NCBI RefSeq assembly: GCF_020529025.1
Contig: NZ_JACNMM010000003.1
Span: 186,001 to 250,000 of the forward strand
Length of the DNA stretch: 64,000 bases
Source of the DNA: Oceaniglobus trochenteri
GTDB taxonomy: Bacteria; Pseudomonadota; Alphaproteobacteria; Rhodobacterales; Rhodobacteraceae
Direction of reading: 5' to 3'
The notes under the pieces were generated by a model. That model made no database searches. It saw only the letters and a list, made by a program, of their open reading frames with translations, and had not been told where the DNA came from. The position numbers and the translations under genes were made by a program. Position 1 is the stretch's first letter; each line of letters starts with the position of its first letter. This document shows, one piece after another, positions 29,476 through 38,763 of this stretch.

Positions 29476-30942
29476 ATGGCACGTCCGAATTTTCTTTTGA
29501 TAACCGTCGATCAGTGGCCCGGCGCCCTCATGAACATGGCCGGGCGGGGCGACATCGACACGCCGACCCTGGACCAGCTTGCCGAAAACGGTGTGCGCTT
29601 TCCCAATGCCCATTCCGAATGCCCGATCTGCATTCCCGCCCGGCGCAGCATGATGACCGGCACCGCCCCCCGCCAGCATGGCGACCGGGTGTTCCAGCCC
29701 GCCCTGCCCCGGCCCGATCTGCCGCTGCTGGCGGATGCCTTCCGCGATGCGGGGTATCAGACCGGCGCGGTGGGCAAGCTGCACGTCTATCCGCCCCGCG
29801 ACAGGATCGGCTTTGAAGAGGTGATAAGCTATGAAGAGGGCCGCCCGCAGCTTGGCGGCCCCGACGATTGGGATCTGTGGTTGGCCGACAGGGGGCAGGC
29901 CGGGCTTGGCTATGCCCACGGCATGGGCAACAACGGGTATGAGCACCGCCCCTGGCACCTGGACGAGGCCAGCCATCCCACCGTCTGGCAGGCCCGCCAG
30001 ATGTGCCGCATGATCCAGAGGCGCGACACCACGCGCCCGGCCTTCTGGCACCTGTCGTTCAATTTCCCGCATCCGCCCATCGTGCCGCTGGCCGATTATC
30101 TTGCCATGTACCAGGGGCGCGACATCCGCCCGCGCGTCACCGGCGACTGGAACGACGACATGCCCTTCGCCCTGGCCAAGGCGCGGCAGTCCTGGCCGGC
30201 CCTTTCGGACGAAAGCCTTGCCGCCATGCGCCGGGCCTTCCATGCGCAATGCACGCTGATCGACCACCAGATCCGGCTGGTGATCGGCACGCTGCGCGAA
30301 TCCCTGCTTCTTGACGATACGGTGATCGTGTTCACCGGCGATCACGGCGACATGCTGGGCGACCACGGGCTTTACGCCAAACGCCTGATGCTGGACGGTT
30401 CGGTATCGGTGCCGCTGATCATGATGGGACGGGCCGGCTGTGACCGGCTGCGCCCCGGCGGTGTCGATACCCGGTTGGCGGGCCTGCAAGACATCATGCC
30501 GACCCTGCTGGACCTGGCGGAAATCGAGCGGCCCGAAAGCTGCACCGGCGTTTCGCTGGTGGGCGATGCCCCGCGCGAAACCCTGTATTGCGAAGCGCTT
30601 GAAGGGCCGATGGCCATGCGCATGGTCACCGGTGGACGATGGAAGCTGATCTGGTATCCGGCGGGCAACCGGCTGCAACTTTTCGACCGCCAGGACGACC
30701 CCGACGAAACCCGCAACCGCGCCAACCACAGCGACACGGCCAGAATTCAGGCGCACCTGACCGACATCCTGATCGGCGAACTCTATGGCGAGGATCTGGA
30801 CTGGATCAAGGGTGGCCGTCTGGTGGGCTTCGACGCCCCCGCCCTGCCCGCGCCCCAGAACCGGGCCCTGTCGGGCCAGCGCGGGCTGCATTATCCGCAA
30901 CCGCCCGCCGACGATCCGTCAAAGGTGGTGGGCGCCCCCTAG
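29476..30942 (+). CDS. Cys-type sulfatase with CIPAR signature, cytoplasmic, divergent
   Basis: 488 aa. The signature CPICIPARRSMMTG gives formylglycine precursor Cys52 and Arg56. LLITVDQ supplies Asp12, and TGDHGDMLGDHGLYAKR holds the later metal ligands and a Lys. There is no signal peptide (MARPNFLLITVDQ). It is transcribed away from the tct-sulfatase operon from a shared 106-bp region. Its stop shares CTAG (30939-30942) with that of the convergent LysR gene. It is closer in pattern to the sulfatase at 22108 than to that at 24854. Choline-sulfatase-like or arylsulfatase activity is possible; context favours a sulfated organic acid. Confidence 0.93.
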   Translation: MARPNFLLITVDQWPGALMNMAGRGDIDTPTLDQLAENGVRFPNAHSECPICIPARRSMMTGTAPRQHGDRVFQPALPRPDLPLLADAFRDAGYQTGAVGKLHVYPPRDRIGFEEVISYEEGRPQLGGPDDWDLWLADRGQAGLGYAHGMGNNGYEHRPWHLDEASHPTVWQARQMCRMIQRRDTTRPAFWHLSFNFPHPPIVPLADYLAMYQGRDIRPRVTGDWNDDMPFALAKARQSWPALSDESLAAMRRAFHAQCTLIDHQIRLVIGTLRESLLLDDTVIVFTGDHGDMLGDHGLYAKRLMLDGSVSVPLIMMGRAGCDRLRPGGVDTRLAGLQDIMPTLLDLAEIERPESCTGVSLVGDAPRETLYCEALEGPMAMRMVTGGRWKLIWYPAGNRLQLFDRQDDPDETRNRANHSDTARIQAHLTDILIGELYGEDLDWIKGGRLVGFDAPALPAPQNRALSGQRGLHYPQPPADDPSKVVGAP

Positions 30943-31838
30943 GCCCGGTCGCGGATCACCGTCTTCACCTGCTCCAGCAGGCGTTCGGACAGGGGCAGCA
31001 GCGGCTGATCGCTGCGCCAGACGACGCCGCCTTCGCGGAAGGGCATTTCCGACACCGTGCGCACCACCTTGATCTCGGGATAGGCATTGGCATGGGCCCG
31101 CGACAGGAAGCCCAGCTTCTGACTGAAGCGCAGGATGTTGATCATCGCCCGAACCGAGTTCGTCTCGACCGAGGGTGGCGGCAGTTCCACATCGGCCTGC
31201 CGGAACAAGCGGCGCAACAGCTGCCGGCCGAAGGTGTCATAGCCGGTCAGGGCCCAGGATTGCCCGGCCAGGTGCGCCAGGGTCTTGGGCGGCCCCTGGT
31301 GGATCGGATGATCGGTACGGGCCAGGATGTGCATCTTCTCGCGCAGCAGGATGCGCGACTGGTAGACCGAGCCGAAATAATCGTCGGTCAGCGAGGCGAA
31401 GAACAGTTCGATGTCGCCCTTGTCCAGCTTCTGGCGCAGATCGTCGTTCAGGGCCACGGTCAGTGACACGCGCACGTTGGGCCGTTCCTGTTGCAGGGCC
31501 GAAATGGCAATGGGCAGGATTTCATGAATCCAGTCCGGCCCGCAGCCCACCCGCAACAACCCGCCCGAGCCGCTTTTCATCTCGGCCAGCTTGTCGGTCA
31601 GCGCCTCGGTGCTTTCCTCCAGCTTCTGGGCATAGTCCAGCAGCGTCTCGCCGTAAGGGGTCAGTGACATGGGGCGGGTCGACCTGTCGAACAGCGTCAC
31701 GTCAAGCTGGCGTTCCAGCTTGGCAATGGCCTGGGTCAGGGCCGGTTGCGACACGCCCAGGCCCTGCGCCGCCACGGTCAGGTTGCGGGTGGCGCAGACG
31801 GCAACGAACTGGGGCAGGCCGGTCAGTTTCTTCATCAT
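30939..31838 (-). CDS. LysR-family transcriptional regulator
   Basis: 299 aa. The N-terminal winged helix-turn-helix (about residues 5-65; FVAVCATRNLTVAAQGLGVSQPALTQAIAKLE) is followed by a periplasmic-binding-like effector domain (about 90-299). It lies 40 bp after dctP in the same direction, so it could be the last gene of the TRAP operon. It also faces the sulfatase gene tail to tail and could control the sulfatase operon. Another LysR gene (38764-39669) sits next to hyuA, which makes the sulfatase locus the more likely target of this one. That assignment is inference. Confidence 0.93.
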   Translation of the reverse strand: MMKKLTGLPQFVAVCATRNLTVAAQGLGVSQPALTQAIAKLERQLDVTLFDRSTRPMSLTPYGETLLDYAQKLEESTEALTDKLAEMKSGSGGLLRVGCGPDWIHEILPIAISALQQERPNVRVSLTVALNDDLRQKLDKGDIELFFASLTDDYFGSVYQSRILLREKMHILARTDHPIHQGPPKTLAHLAGQSWALTGYDTFGRQLLRRLFRQADVELPPPSVETNSVRAMINILRFSQKLGFLSRAHANAYPEIKVVRTVSEMPFREGGVVWRSDQPLLPLSERLLEQVKTVIRDRA

Positions 31839-31878
31839 CGGATCGGGGCGGCCGGCATGGCCCGCCGCCCCACGCTCC

Positions 31879-32913
31879 TTATTCGATGGTGATGTCCAGC
31901 GTCTTGCCGATGGTGTCGTTCCATGCGGTCACGCAATCGGCGCCGCAGCGTTCGGCAAAGGCGGGCAGGATCGCCTGTTTCACGGCTTCGGCGCGCAGGG
32001 CCTCGTCGGCCTCGCTCAGCGGCACCAGTGTCATGCCGGCGGGCTCGCCCTCGGGGCAGGGGCCCTGGGTGTTGCAGGCCAGGCCGGTTTCGGTTTCCGT
32101 CGCCGCCAGTTCGAAGATCGAATCCTCAAGCCCGCGCAGGGCCTTGGTCAGATACTCCTGCACCGAAGCATCCAGCCCGTTCCACCAGTCGAGATTGGCA
32201 AGCTGTGCCGCCAGCCCGAAGTTCACCGGCATGGGCGAGATGAAATCCGCGCTTTCGTGCCACTTGGCCTTGTAGCCCGACAGCGCGCCGGTGATGGCGC
32301 AATCCACCACGCCGCTGGACAGGGCCGGCTGCACCTCGGCAAAGGCGATGGACAGGGGCGAACCGCCCAGATGCGACACGAAGGCCTGCTGCGACGCCCC
32401 CGAGGCGCGCACCTTGCGCCCGGCCAGATCGGCGAGCGACGAGAATTCGTCGCGGCAATAGATCACCTGCGCCTGGTAGGTGCCAAAGCCCAGCAGCTTG
32501 ATGTTGTGTTCGCTTTCCAGGAAGGCGGCGTAATTCTCGCGCCAGGGTTCCAGCACCTCGCCCAGTTGTTCGACCGAGTCGAGCAGGCCCACCAGATCCG
32601 TCGCCTCGTTGCGCGGCACCTCGCCCGAGTTGTAGGCCAGAACCGTGGTTGCCATCTGCAACGTGCCGTTTGAAACCAGACGGAAGATTTCGCCGCCCTT
32701 GAAGCCAAGCTCGGTGAAGGGTTTGACGTTGGCCGTCACCTTGCCGCCGGTTTCCTCGGGCACCTGGGTGGTCCAGAAGGGCAGTTCGCGGTCGGTGTAC
32801 ATCGACAGCCCGCCGATCGAGCCGACGACGTTGAATTCCGTCTCGGGCATGTCCTGGGCCAGCGCGGGCATGGCGATCAGCGCGGCCAGCGCCCCGGTTG
32901 TCAGAAGTTTCAT
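31879..32913 (-). CDS. TRAP transporter periplasmic binding protein, DctP family
   Basis: 344 aa. The signal peptide (residues 1-19, ending ALA) is followed by a DctP-type fold: FKGGEIFRLVSNGTLQMAT, then DLAGRKVRASGASQQAFVSHLGGSP and FAEVQPALSSGVVDCAITG. Four cysteines (two in ACNTQGPC, two in ERCGADC) near the C-terminus could form disulfides in the periplasm. Encoded after dctM and dctQ, with which it forms a sodium-driven importer. The hyuA/hyuB genes upstream suggest a cyclic amide or related acid as ligand. Confidence 0.93.
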   Translation of the reverse strand: MKLLTTGALAALIAMPALAQDMPETEFNVVGSIGGLSMYTDRELPFWTTQVPEETGGKVTANVKPFTELGFKGGEIFRLVSNGTLQMATTVLAYNSGEVPRNEATDLVGLLDSVEQLGEVLEPWRENYAAFLESEHNIKLLGFGTYQAQVIYCRDEFSSLADLAGRKVRASGASQQAFVSHLGGSPLSIAFAEVQPALSSGVVDCAITGALSGYKAKWHESADFISPMPVNFGLAAQLANLDWWNGLDASVQEYLTKALRGLEDSIFELAATETETGLACNTQGPCPEGEPAGMTLVPLSEADEALRAEAVKQAILPAFAERCGADCVTAWNDTIGKTLDITIE

Positions 32914-32937
32914 GTGTATTCTCCCTGTTGTACGACG

Positions 32938-34245
32938 TTAACCGCCGGTTTTCGGATTGACGATGGTGGGCAGCCAAAGCGCCAGCTGCGGAAAGGAAAT
33001 CAGAAGCGCGATCATCACCAGCATGGCCACAAGGAAGGGCGCGGCCCCCTTGAACAGGTCGGTGAAGGCGCCGCCCCCCTTGCGCACGGCCTGCACGACA
33101 TAAAGGTTCATGCCCACGGGCGGGGTGATCAGCGCCGCCTCGATCAGGATCACGAAGACGACGCCCCACCAGACCGGCGAATAGCCCAGTTCGACGACGA
33201 CCGGCACGATGATGGGGGTGGTGGCGATCATCATGCTGAGCGTCTCCATGAAACAGCCCAGCAGCAGGTAGAACACGACGATGGCCAGAAGCATGCCAAG
33301 GGGCGGCCAGCCCAGGGTCAGCACCGCGTCGGTGATCGCCTGCACAAGGCCGATGGAGACCATGACGAAGTTCAGGAAAAACGCCGCGATCACGATCAGC
33401 ATGATCATGCAGGTGGTGCGCACCGTCCCCTCGAAGGCGGCCAGCAGGACAGGCAGGCTGAGCTTGCCGTTCAGCGCCACCAGGATCACCGTGGCGATCA
33501 GGCCCAGCGCCGCCGCCTCGGTCGCGGTGGCAAGCCCGGCATAGATGCTGCCCACGACAATGGCGAAAAGGCCCAGCGGCGGCAAAAGATGCGGCAAGCC
33601 GCGCAGCCGCTCGGGCCAGAGCGATCCGCCCCCCACCGCCGGGCCATCCCAATGCGGGCGCAACAGGACCAGCGCCAGGACGATGCCCGAGAAAAGGCTG
33701 GCCAGGAGGAACCCGGGAATGAAGCCCGCGGCGTAAAGATCGGCCACCGAGGTGTCGGTCAGAACCGCATAGATGATCATGTTGATGCTGGGCGGAATCA
33801 GGATGCCCAGCGTTCCTCCGGCAGCGATGGACCCAAGGAACAGCGGCCGGTTGTAGCCGCCCTTGTCCATGTTCGGGATCGCCACGGTGCCGATGGTGGC
33901 GGCGGTGGCAATGGAGCTTCCCGAGGTGGCGGCGAACACCGCGCTGGCGGCGATATTGGTGTGCATCAGCCGCCCGGGCAGGCGGGCGAACCAGGGCGTG
34001 AGTGCCGTGAACAGCCGCCCCGACACGCCGGAACGGTGCATGAGTTCGCCCATCATGATGAACATGGGTGCGGCGATCAGGATGAAATCTTCCGAACTGT
34101 TCCAGGCCAGTTCGCCGGCGGCCCCCGTCATCGGGAAAAAGGCATATTGCTCCGAAAGGATATAGCCGGTCAGGGCCAGCACCGCCGCGACAGGCAGGGA
34201 CAGAACCAGCATCCCCAGCAGCAGAAGAAAGGCCGTGAGGATCAT
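32938..34245 (-). CDS. TRAP transporter large permease, DctM family
   Basis: 435-aa inner-membrane protein with about 12-13 helices. Family landmarks are APMFIMMGELMHRSGVSGRL, ATSGSSIATAATIGTVAIPNM, GGTLGILIPPSINMIIYAV and TPPVGMNLYVVQ near the end. ATG 34245 overlaps the stop of the DctQ gene (ATGA), so translation is coupled. The frame is open further upstream through dctQ but that part is a shadow. Confidence 0.95.
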   Translation of the reverse strand: MILTAFLLLLGMLVLSLPVAAVLALTGYILSEQYAFFPMTGAAGELAWNSSEDFILIAAPMFIMMGELMHRSGVSGRLFTALTPWFARLPGRLMHTNIAASAVFAATSGSSIATAATIGTVAIPNMDKGGYNRPLFLGSIAAGGTLGILIPPSINMIIYAVLTDTSVADLYAAGFIPGFLLASLFSGIVLALVLLRPHWDGPAVGGGSLWPERLRGLPHLLPPLGLFAIVVGSIYAGLATATEAAALGLIATVILVALNGKLSLPVLLAAFEGTVRTTCMIMLIVIAAFFLNFVMVSIGLVQAITDAVLTLGWPPLGMLLAIVVFYLLLGCFMETLSMMIATTPIIVPVVVELGYSPVWWGVVFVILIEAALITPPVGMNLYVVQAVRKGGGAFTDLFKGAAPFLVAMLVMIALLISFPQLALWLPTIVNPKTGG

Positions 34246-34817
34246 GGCCGATCCCCCGCGGCGTGCACCGCCTCGTCGATCTCGGCGTCCAGGTCGGCCG
34301 AGCCCACCGCCGCGTCGAACCCGCGCCGGTCGCGCCGCAACAGCCGCCAGATGGCCTGAAGCGGGGCCAGAACCGCGACACAGGCGAACCAGAACAGCCC
34401 GATCCACCAGATGCCTTGGGGAATGAAGATCGGGATCTGCAGGTTCGACATCGACCGCGCCCCCATGGACCAGGACTGCGAAACCGTGCCCCAGGCAAAC
34501 CAGGCCAGCGCGACCGCCACCAGCGCCAGCGCGGATGAAGCCAACAGATCGCAGGCCGCACGTAACGGAAACGGCAGGTGCGAGACGATGAAATCGACCC
34601 GGATATGGGCCTTGGTGGTGACGGTATAGGCCATGCCCAGCCCGATGCAGGCGGCAAGGCCGTAACCCGAAATCTCGAAACTCTCGATCACCGAGCGGTT
34701 GAGGAAGAACCGTGCCAGCACGTCGATGGTGATAGGCACCGCGCAGCCGAACAGGATCACCGCGCCGGCCACCCAGGCCAGCCATCGTGAAACCCGATGC
34801 GTCAGCGGTTCGCTCAT
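34242..34817 (-). CDS. TRAP transporter small permease, DctQ family
   Basis: 191 aa with four membrane helices (about residues 14-35, 48-70, 85-110 and 125-150). It includes EISGYGLAACIGLGMAYTVT and AHIRVDFIVSHLP, typical of DctQ. ATG 34817 has an AGGGAG site upstream; the earlier in-frame starts are rejected. A 162-bp gap containing a repeat element separates it from hyuB. Confidence 0.92.
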   Translation of the reverse strand: MSEPLTHRVSRWLAWVAGAVILFGCAVPITIDVLARFFLNRSVIESFEISGYGLAACIGLGMAYTVTTKAHIRVDFIVSHLPFPLRAACDLLASSALALVAVALAWFAWGTVSQSWSMGARSMSNLQIPIFIPQGIWWIGLFWFACVAVLAPLQAIWRLLRRDRRGFDAAVGSADLDAEIDEAVHAAGDRP

Positions 34818-34916
34818 CCCATGCTCCCTTCCCGGTTCAGCCCAGCACGCGGGGCCGCCATTGTCCAGTTTGCCGGGGCCCTGGCAAAGGATTTGCACCG
34901 CCTGCGGCGGCACAAG

Positions 34917-34954
34917 GCCTCCGGCGGGAGTTTTTCAGGCAAGAAAGAGGGGGG
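34917..34954 (+). repeat. Short intergenic repeat, copy 1
   Basis: A 38-bp element that begins GCCTCCGGCGGGAG, passes through a T-rich stretch and ends GGCAAGAAAGAGGGGG. It matches the element at 44498-44535 in 34 of 38 positions, in the same orientation. The first part can form CTCC/GGAG followed by five T. It lies 25 bp beyond the stop of the minus-strand hyuB gene. Similar short repeats are, as I recall, scattered through Rhodobacteraceae genomes. Confidence 0.65.
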
Positions 34955-34979
34955 CGCGGCGCCGGGGGCCAGGTGGGGT

Positions 34980-36614
34980 TCAGTCATCGACATAGCCATC
35001 GGCCCGATCCTCGGCGCTGGCCTTGGGGTCGCGCGCGGCGGGGTCGCCGTGGCCACCGCCGCCGGGGGTTTCCATACGCACCACGTCGCCCGGGCGCAGG
35101 GGGTGGCCGATGGTCTTGGCCGCCAGGGGCGTGGTGACGCCATCGCGGGTGACCGAAAGGCTGCCGCCGCGGCCCGGCTGCCCGCCGTCCAACCCGTAGG
35201 GCAGGGAATCGAAGGCGTCGAAGGCGCTGTTGAGCAACCCGCTTTCGGCCAGGAACTCCCATTCGCGCACAATGCCGAGGCCGCCGCGCATCCGGCCCGC
35301 GCCACCCGACCCGGGCACGAGGCCGTAACGGGTGAAGCGCAGGGGAAACAGCGCCTCGATCATTTCCACCGGCGTGTTCTGTCCATTGTGGAACCCGGCG
35401 GCCAGGCCATTTGGCCCGTCGCGTTCGGGGTGCGCACCCCAACCGCCCAACTCGCTGTCGAAATAGACCTGCCGCCGCCCATCGCTGTGGCGGATGTTGA
35501 CCGCGTGGTTGAAGGTGGTGCCGTAGTAGGAGGCCGGTATCCGGTCGGGCAGAACTTGTGCAAAGGCCCGCAGCACGGCGGTGGCGATCTTGTGGCCCGG
35601 CAGCATCCGCATCGACACCGGCGCGGGAAAGGCGGCGTTCACAAGGCAGCCTTCCGGCGCGGTGACCGTGATCGGGCGATAGCAGCCGGCGTTCACCGTG
35701 CCCGTCACCCCGCAGGCGGCGATCACGGCGTAATAGACCGCCGATGTGGTGGTGGCCATGGTGGCGTTGATCGGACCCTTGGCCTGATCCGCCGTGCCGG
35801 TGAAATCCAGCGCGATGTCGCTGCCGCTGATCGTCAGGGCGACGCTGATCCGCTTGCGCCCTTCCTCCAACCCATCGCCATCGACGAAATCCTCGGCTTT
35901 GTAGGTGCCATCGGGCAGGGCCGAGAGGGCGGCGCGCATTTCGTGTTCGGCATGGTCCAGCAGGGCGCCGCCGATCTGTTCAAGCGCGGCGGCGCCGTAT
36001 CGGTCGGCCAGCCGCAGCATCGCCCGCGCCCCCACGTCCAGCGCGGCGATCTGGGACAGGAAATCGCCGCGAAAGGTTTCAGGTTCGCGCACGTTCTGCA
36101 GGATCGTGGCAAAGAGATCCTCCTGCATCCTGCCATCGCGCACGATCCGGACGGGGGGCAGGCGCAGCCCCTCCTGGAATACCTCGACCGCATGGGCGTT
36201 GTAGCCGCCGGCCGCACCGCCCCCCACGTCGACGTGATGGATCAGCACGCAGGTGATGGCGATGCGTTCACCGTTGCGGAACACCGGCTTGAAGGCGATG
36301 AAATCGGGCAGATGCTGACCGCCGCAATAGGGATCGTTGGTGACGATGACATCGCCATCGCGCCAATCCTCCAGCGGGATATGGTGCTGCACGACGTGAT
36401 GCAGGCACAGCTCCATCGAGTTCAGATGCACCGGCATCCGCGCCGCCTGGGCCACGTTGCGCCCCTGCCCGTCGAAGACGGCGGTGGAGTAATCCAGCAG
36501 TTCGCGCACAGTGGTGGAGCGCGAGGTGCGCCAGACCGTGACCGACATCTCCTCGGCCACCGAGACCAGCGCCGCCGAGACGATTTCAAGCAACACGGGA
36601 TCGGGGCGGGTCAT
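34980..36614 (-). CDS. Hydantoinase B / 5-oxoprolinase HyuB-type subunit
   Basis: 544-aa cytoplasmic subunit of an ATP-dependent cyclic-amide hydrolase (hydantoinase/oxoprolinase/acetophenone carboxylase superfamily). Features include TNDPYCGGQHLPDF, the His pair in VLIHHVDVGG, DFTGTADQAKGPINATMATT, FNHAVNIR and a Gly-rich end with TPGGGGHGDP. ATG 36614 overlaps the hyuA stop (ATGA) and has AAGGAAA upstream. It acts with HyuA. The exact ring substrate cannot be read; the TRAP importer downstream probably supplies it. Confidence 0.93.
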   Translation of the reverse strand: MTRPDPVLLEIVSAALVSVAEEMSVTVWRTSRSTTVRELLDYSTAVFDGQGRNVAQAARMPVHLNSMELCLHHVVQHHIPLEDWRDGDVIVTNDPYCGGQHLPDFIAFKPVFRNGERIAITCVLIHHVDVGGGAAGGYNAHAVEVFQEGLRLPPVRIVRDGRMQEDLFATILQNVREPETFRGDFLSQIAALDVGARAMLRLADRYGAAALEQIGGALLDHAEHEMRAALSALPDGTYKAEDFVDGDGLEEGRKRISVALTISGSDIALDFTGTADQAKGPINATMATTTSAVYYAVIAACGVTGTVNAGCYRPITVTAPEGCLVNAAFPAPVSMRMLPGHKIATAVLRAFAQVLPDRIPASYYGTTFNHAVNIRHSDGRRQVYFDSELGGWGAHPERDGPNGLAAGFHNGQNTPVEMIEALFPLRFTRYGLVPGSGGAGRMRGGLGIVREWEFLAESGLLNSAFDAFDSLPYGLDGGQPGRGGSLSVTRDGVTTPLAAKTIGHPLRPGDVVRMETPGGGGHGDPAARDPKASAEDRADGYVDD

Positions 36615-38671
36615 GGGGTTTTCCTTGCGGTCATGTCGCCGGTGTCGGTCATGGTCAGGGACCAGCCGCCGGGGATCAGAAGGGTGGTATAGGCCTGTTC
36701 GATGATGGCCGGGCCCTGCACTTCGGTGCCCGGGGGCAGCGAAAGCTGGCGATGCACGGGTGTGTCCTGCCATTGCCCGTCGATGTGAACCGGGCGATGG
36801 CCCGGCGCATCGGTTTCGCTGGGGGCATAGGGCGTGGCCCCTGTGGCGGTATCGCCCAGGGTGCCGATGGCGGTCAGGCGCAGGGTCACGATTTCCACCG
36901 CCTCGGCCGGGTCGTCGAAGGAAAACCGCTGGCGATGCTGATCCTCGAACCGGTCGCGCAGGGTTTGCAGACTGGCCTTGTCGGCCTCGCCCTCGGGCAT
37001 CGCCACCAGCAATTCAAACGCCTGTCCGCGATAGCGCATATCGGCGGCCAGGGTCAGGGCGCGGCGATCCTCGGGCAATGCGTCACGGTCCAGCAGCGCC
37101 GCGCCCTGTGCGCGCAGATCGGCGGCAATGGCGTTGAGCGTCGGCAGGCTGTCGGGCGCAAGCGGCAGGATCTCGGTGCGCGACAGATCGTGCTGGATGT
37201 CCGAGAACAGGATGCCATGGGCCGAGAATGTCGAGGGATCGCGCGGAAAGATCACGCGGGTGATGCCCAGTTCCTCGGCCACCTCGCAGGCGTGCAATCC
37301 CCCGGCGCCACCAAAGCTCATCAAGGCGAAGTCGCGCGGGTCCAGCCCCTTGGCGAACAGCGAGAACTTGATCGAGGCGGCAAGTTTCGCGTTCACCACC
37401 GCAAGGATGCCCGCCGCCGCATGATCGGGGTCAAGGGACAGGGGCTGTTCCACCTTTTCGCGCAGGGCACGGCGCGCGCCGTCGAGGTCAAGCGCGAAGC
37501 TGCCGCCCAGGAAGGTGGCCGCGTCCAGCCGCCCGAGGATCAGGTTCACGTCGGTGACCGTGGGTTCCGTTCCGCCGCGCCCGTAACAGACCGGCCCCGG
37601 CACGGCGCCCGCGCTGCGCGGCCCCACCTGCAACCGGCCCGAGGGATCGACAAAGGCGATGGAGCCGCCCCCTGCCCCGATGGTGTGCATTTCCACCATG
37701 GGCACGCGCACCGGCAGGCCGTCGATTTCGCCCTGGGTCACAACCGTGCGTTCGCCGCCCGATACCACCGCCACGTCATAGCTGGTGCCGCCCATGTCGA
37801 CGCCCACCACATCGGGGGCGTCCAGCCTGTTCGCCAGTTTCTGCGCCGCCAGAACCCCGCCCGATGGCCCCGACAACAACAGCTTCACCGGTGCCTGAAC
37901 CGCCGCTTCAAGGCTGATCGCGCCGCCGTTGGACTGGATCAGATACAGCGGCGCCGTGATCCCGGCCTCGGACAGGCGGCGGCGCAGCGCCGCGACATAG
38001 CGCGAGATCACGGGCACCAGAAGGGCGTTCAGAACCGTGGTCGCCGTGCGTTCGAATTCGCGGATCTCGGGTGAAACCTCGTGACTACAGGACACCGCCA
38101 TGTCGGGGCAGCGGGCCAGCAGGCGATCGCGGATGGCGATTTCATGTTCGGGGTTGGCAAAGGCGTTCAGCAGGCAGACCGCACAGGCCGTCACCCCCGA
38201 TTGCGCCACCCGGTCGATCACCCCGTCCAGCGCGCCCATATCGATGTCGCGCACCACCTCGCCCGCGGCACCGATCCGCCCCGGTGCGCCGAACCGGTGA
38301 CGGCGCGCAATCAGGATGCTGCGGTCGGGGCCTTTCAGGGCGTATATGTCCTGGCGGGCGTGGCGGCCGATTTCCAGCACATCCTCGAACCCTTCGGTGG
38401 TGATCAGCGCACCAGAGGGCAGATCGCGGGTCAGCACGGCGTTGGTGGCGATGGTGGTGCCATGGAGGATCAGCGCGATATCGGCGCTGGAAAAGCCGAA
38501 CCTTTCGCCCGCCAGCGCGATGGCATCGGTCAGCCCGCGCGCCGGATCGTCGGGCGTTGTGGGCGATTTCAGGCTGTGCGCCGCGCCGGTCGTGGCGTCG
38601 CGAAACTCCAGATCGGTGAAGGTGCCGCCAATATCGACGGCAATGGTGATCCGGGGGGCGGTGGGCGGCAT
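36611..38671 (-). CDS. Hydantoinase A / 5-oxoprolinase HyuA-type ATP-dependent subunit
   Basis: 686-aa subunit with the ASKHA-type ATP-binding start VDIGGTFTDLEF (about residues 11-22). It also has HGTTIATNAVL, SHEVSPEIREFERTATTVLNA, VDMGGTSYDVAV (second phosphate loop), TIGAGGGSIAF and SFGGAGGLHACEVAEELG. It phosphorylates the amide and works with HyuB to open the ring. No racemase or carbamoylase gene is adjacent, which argues weakly for an oxoproline- or carboxylase-like reaction over a full hydantoin pathway. A bipartite dyad lies 51-85 bp upstream of its start. Confidence 0.94.
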   Translation of the reverse strand: MPPTAPRITIAVDIGGTFTDLEFRDATTGAAHSLKSPTTPDDPARGLTDAIALAGERFGFSSADIALILHGTTIATNAVLTRDLPSGALITTEGFEDVLEIGRHARQDIYALKGPDRSILIARRHRFGAPGRIGAAGEVVRDIDMGALDGVIDRVAQSGVTACAVCLLNAFANPEHEIAIRDRLLARCPDMAVSCSHEVSPEIREFERTATTVLNALLVPVISRYVAALRRRLSEAGITAPLYLIQSNGGAISLEAAVQAPVKLLLSGPSGGVLAAQKLANRLDAPDVVGVDMGGTSYDVAVVSGGERTVVTQGEIDGLPVRVPMVEMHTIGAGGGSIAFVDPSGRLQVGPRSAGAVPGPVCYGRGGTEPTVTDVNLILGRLDAATFLGGSFALDLDGARRALREKVEQPLSLDPDHAAAGILAVVNAKLAASIKFSLFAKGLDPRDFALMSFGGAGGLHACEVAEELGITRVIFPRDPSTFSAHGILFSDIQHDLSRTEILPLAPDSLPTLNAIAADLRAQGAALLDRDALPEDRRALTLAADMRYRGQAFELLVAMPEGEADKASLQTLRDRFEDQHRQRFSFDDPAEAVEIVTLRLTAIGTLGDTATGATPYAPSETDAPGHRPVHIDGQWQDTPVHRQLSLPPGTEVQGPAIIEQAYTTLLIPGGWSLTMTDTGDMTARKTP

Positions 38672-38721
38672 GAGAGAGGTTCATCCTGTTGATCGGCCTG
38701 TTCCGGGACAAGGTTTGCCGA

Positions 38722-38756
38722 TGCCAGCCATAATATCAAATCGATTATTCTTGGCA
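38722..38756. promoter_or_regulatory. Concentric inverted repeat upstream of hyuA, candidate LysR operator
   Basis: TGCCA at 38722-38726 pairs with TGGCA at 38752-38756, and ATAAT at 38730-38734 pairs with ATTAT at 38744-38748. Both pairs share one centre (38739), forming a bipartite 35-bp dyad in the 92-bp gap between lysR and hyuA. The inner part is AT-rich against a GC-rich background. Its position 51-85 bp before the hyuA start codon suits binding by the adjacent LysR protein. Confidence 0.55.
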
Positions 38757-38763
38757 GAAGTTA

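Noticed and set aside
32126-34657. 843-codon minus-strand frame over dctP, dctM and dctQ
   Set aside because: Same strand but a different frame from the three clear TRAP genes; the translation has no recognisable domain.
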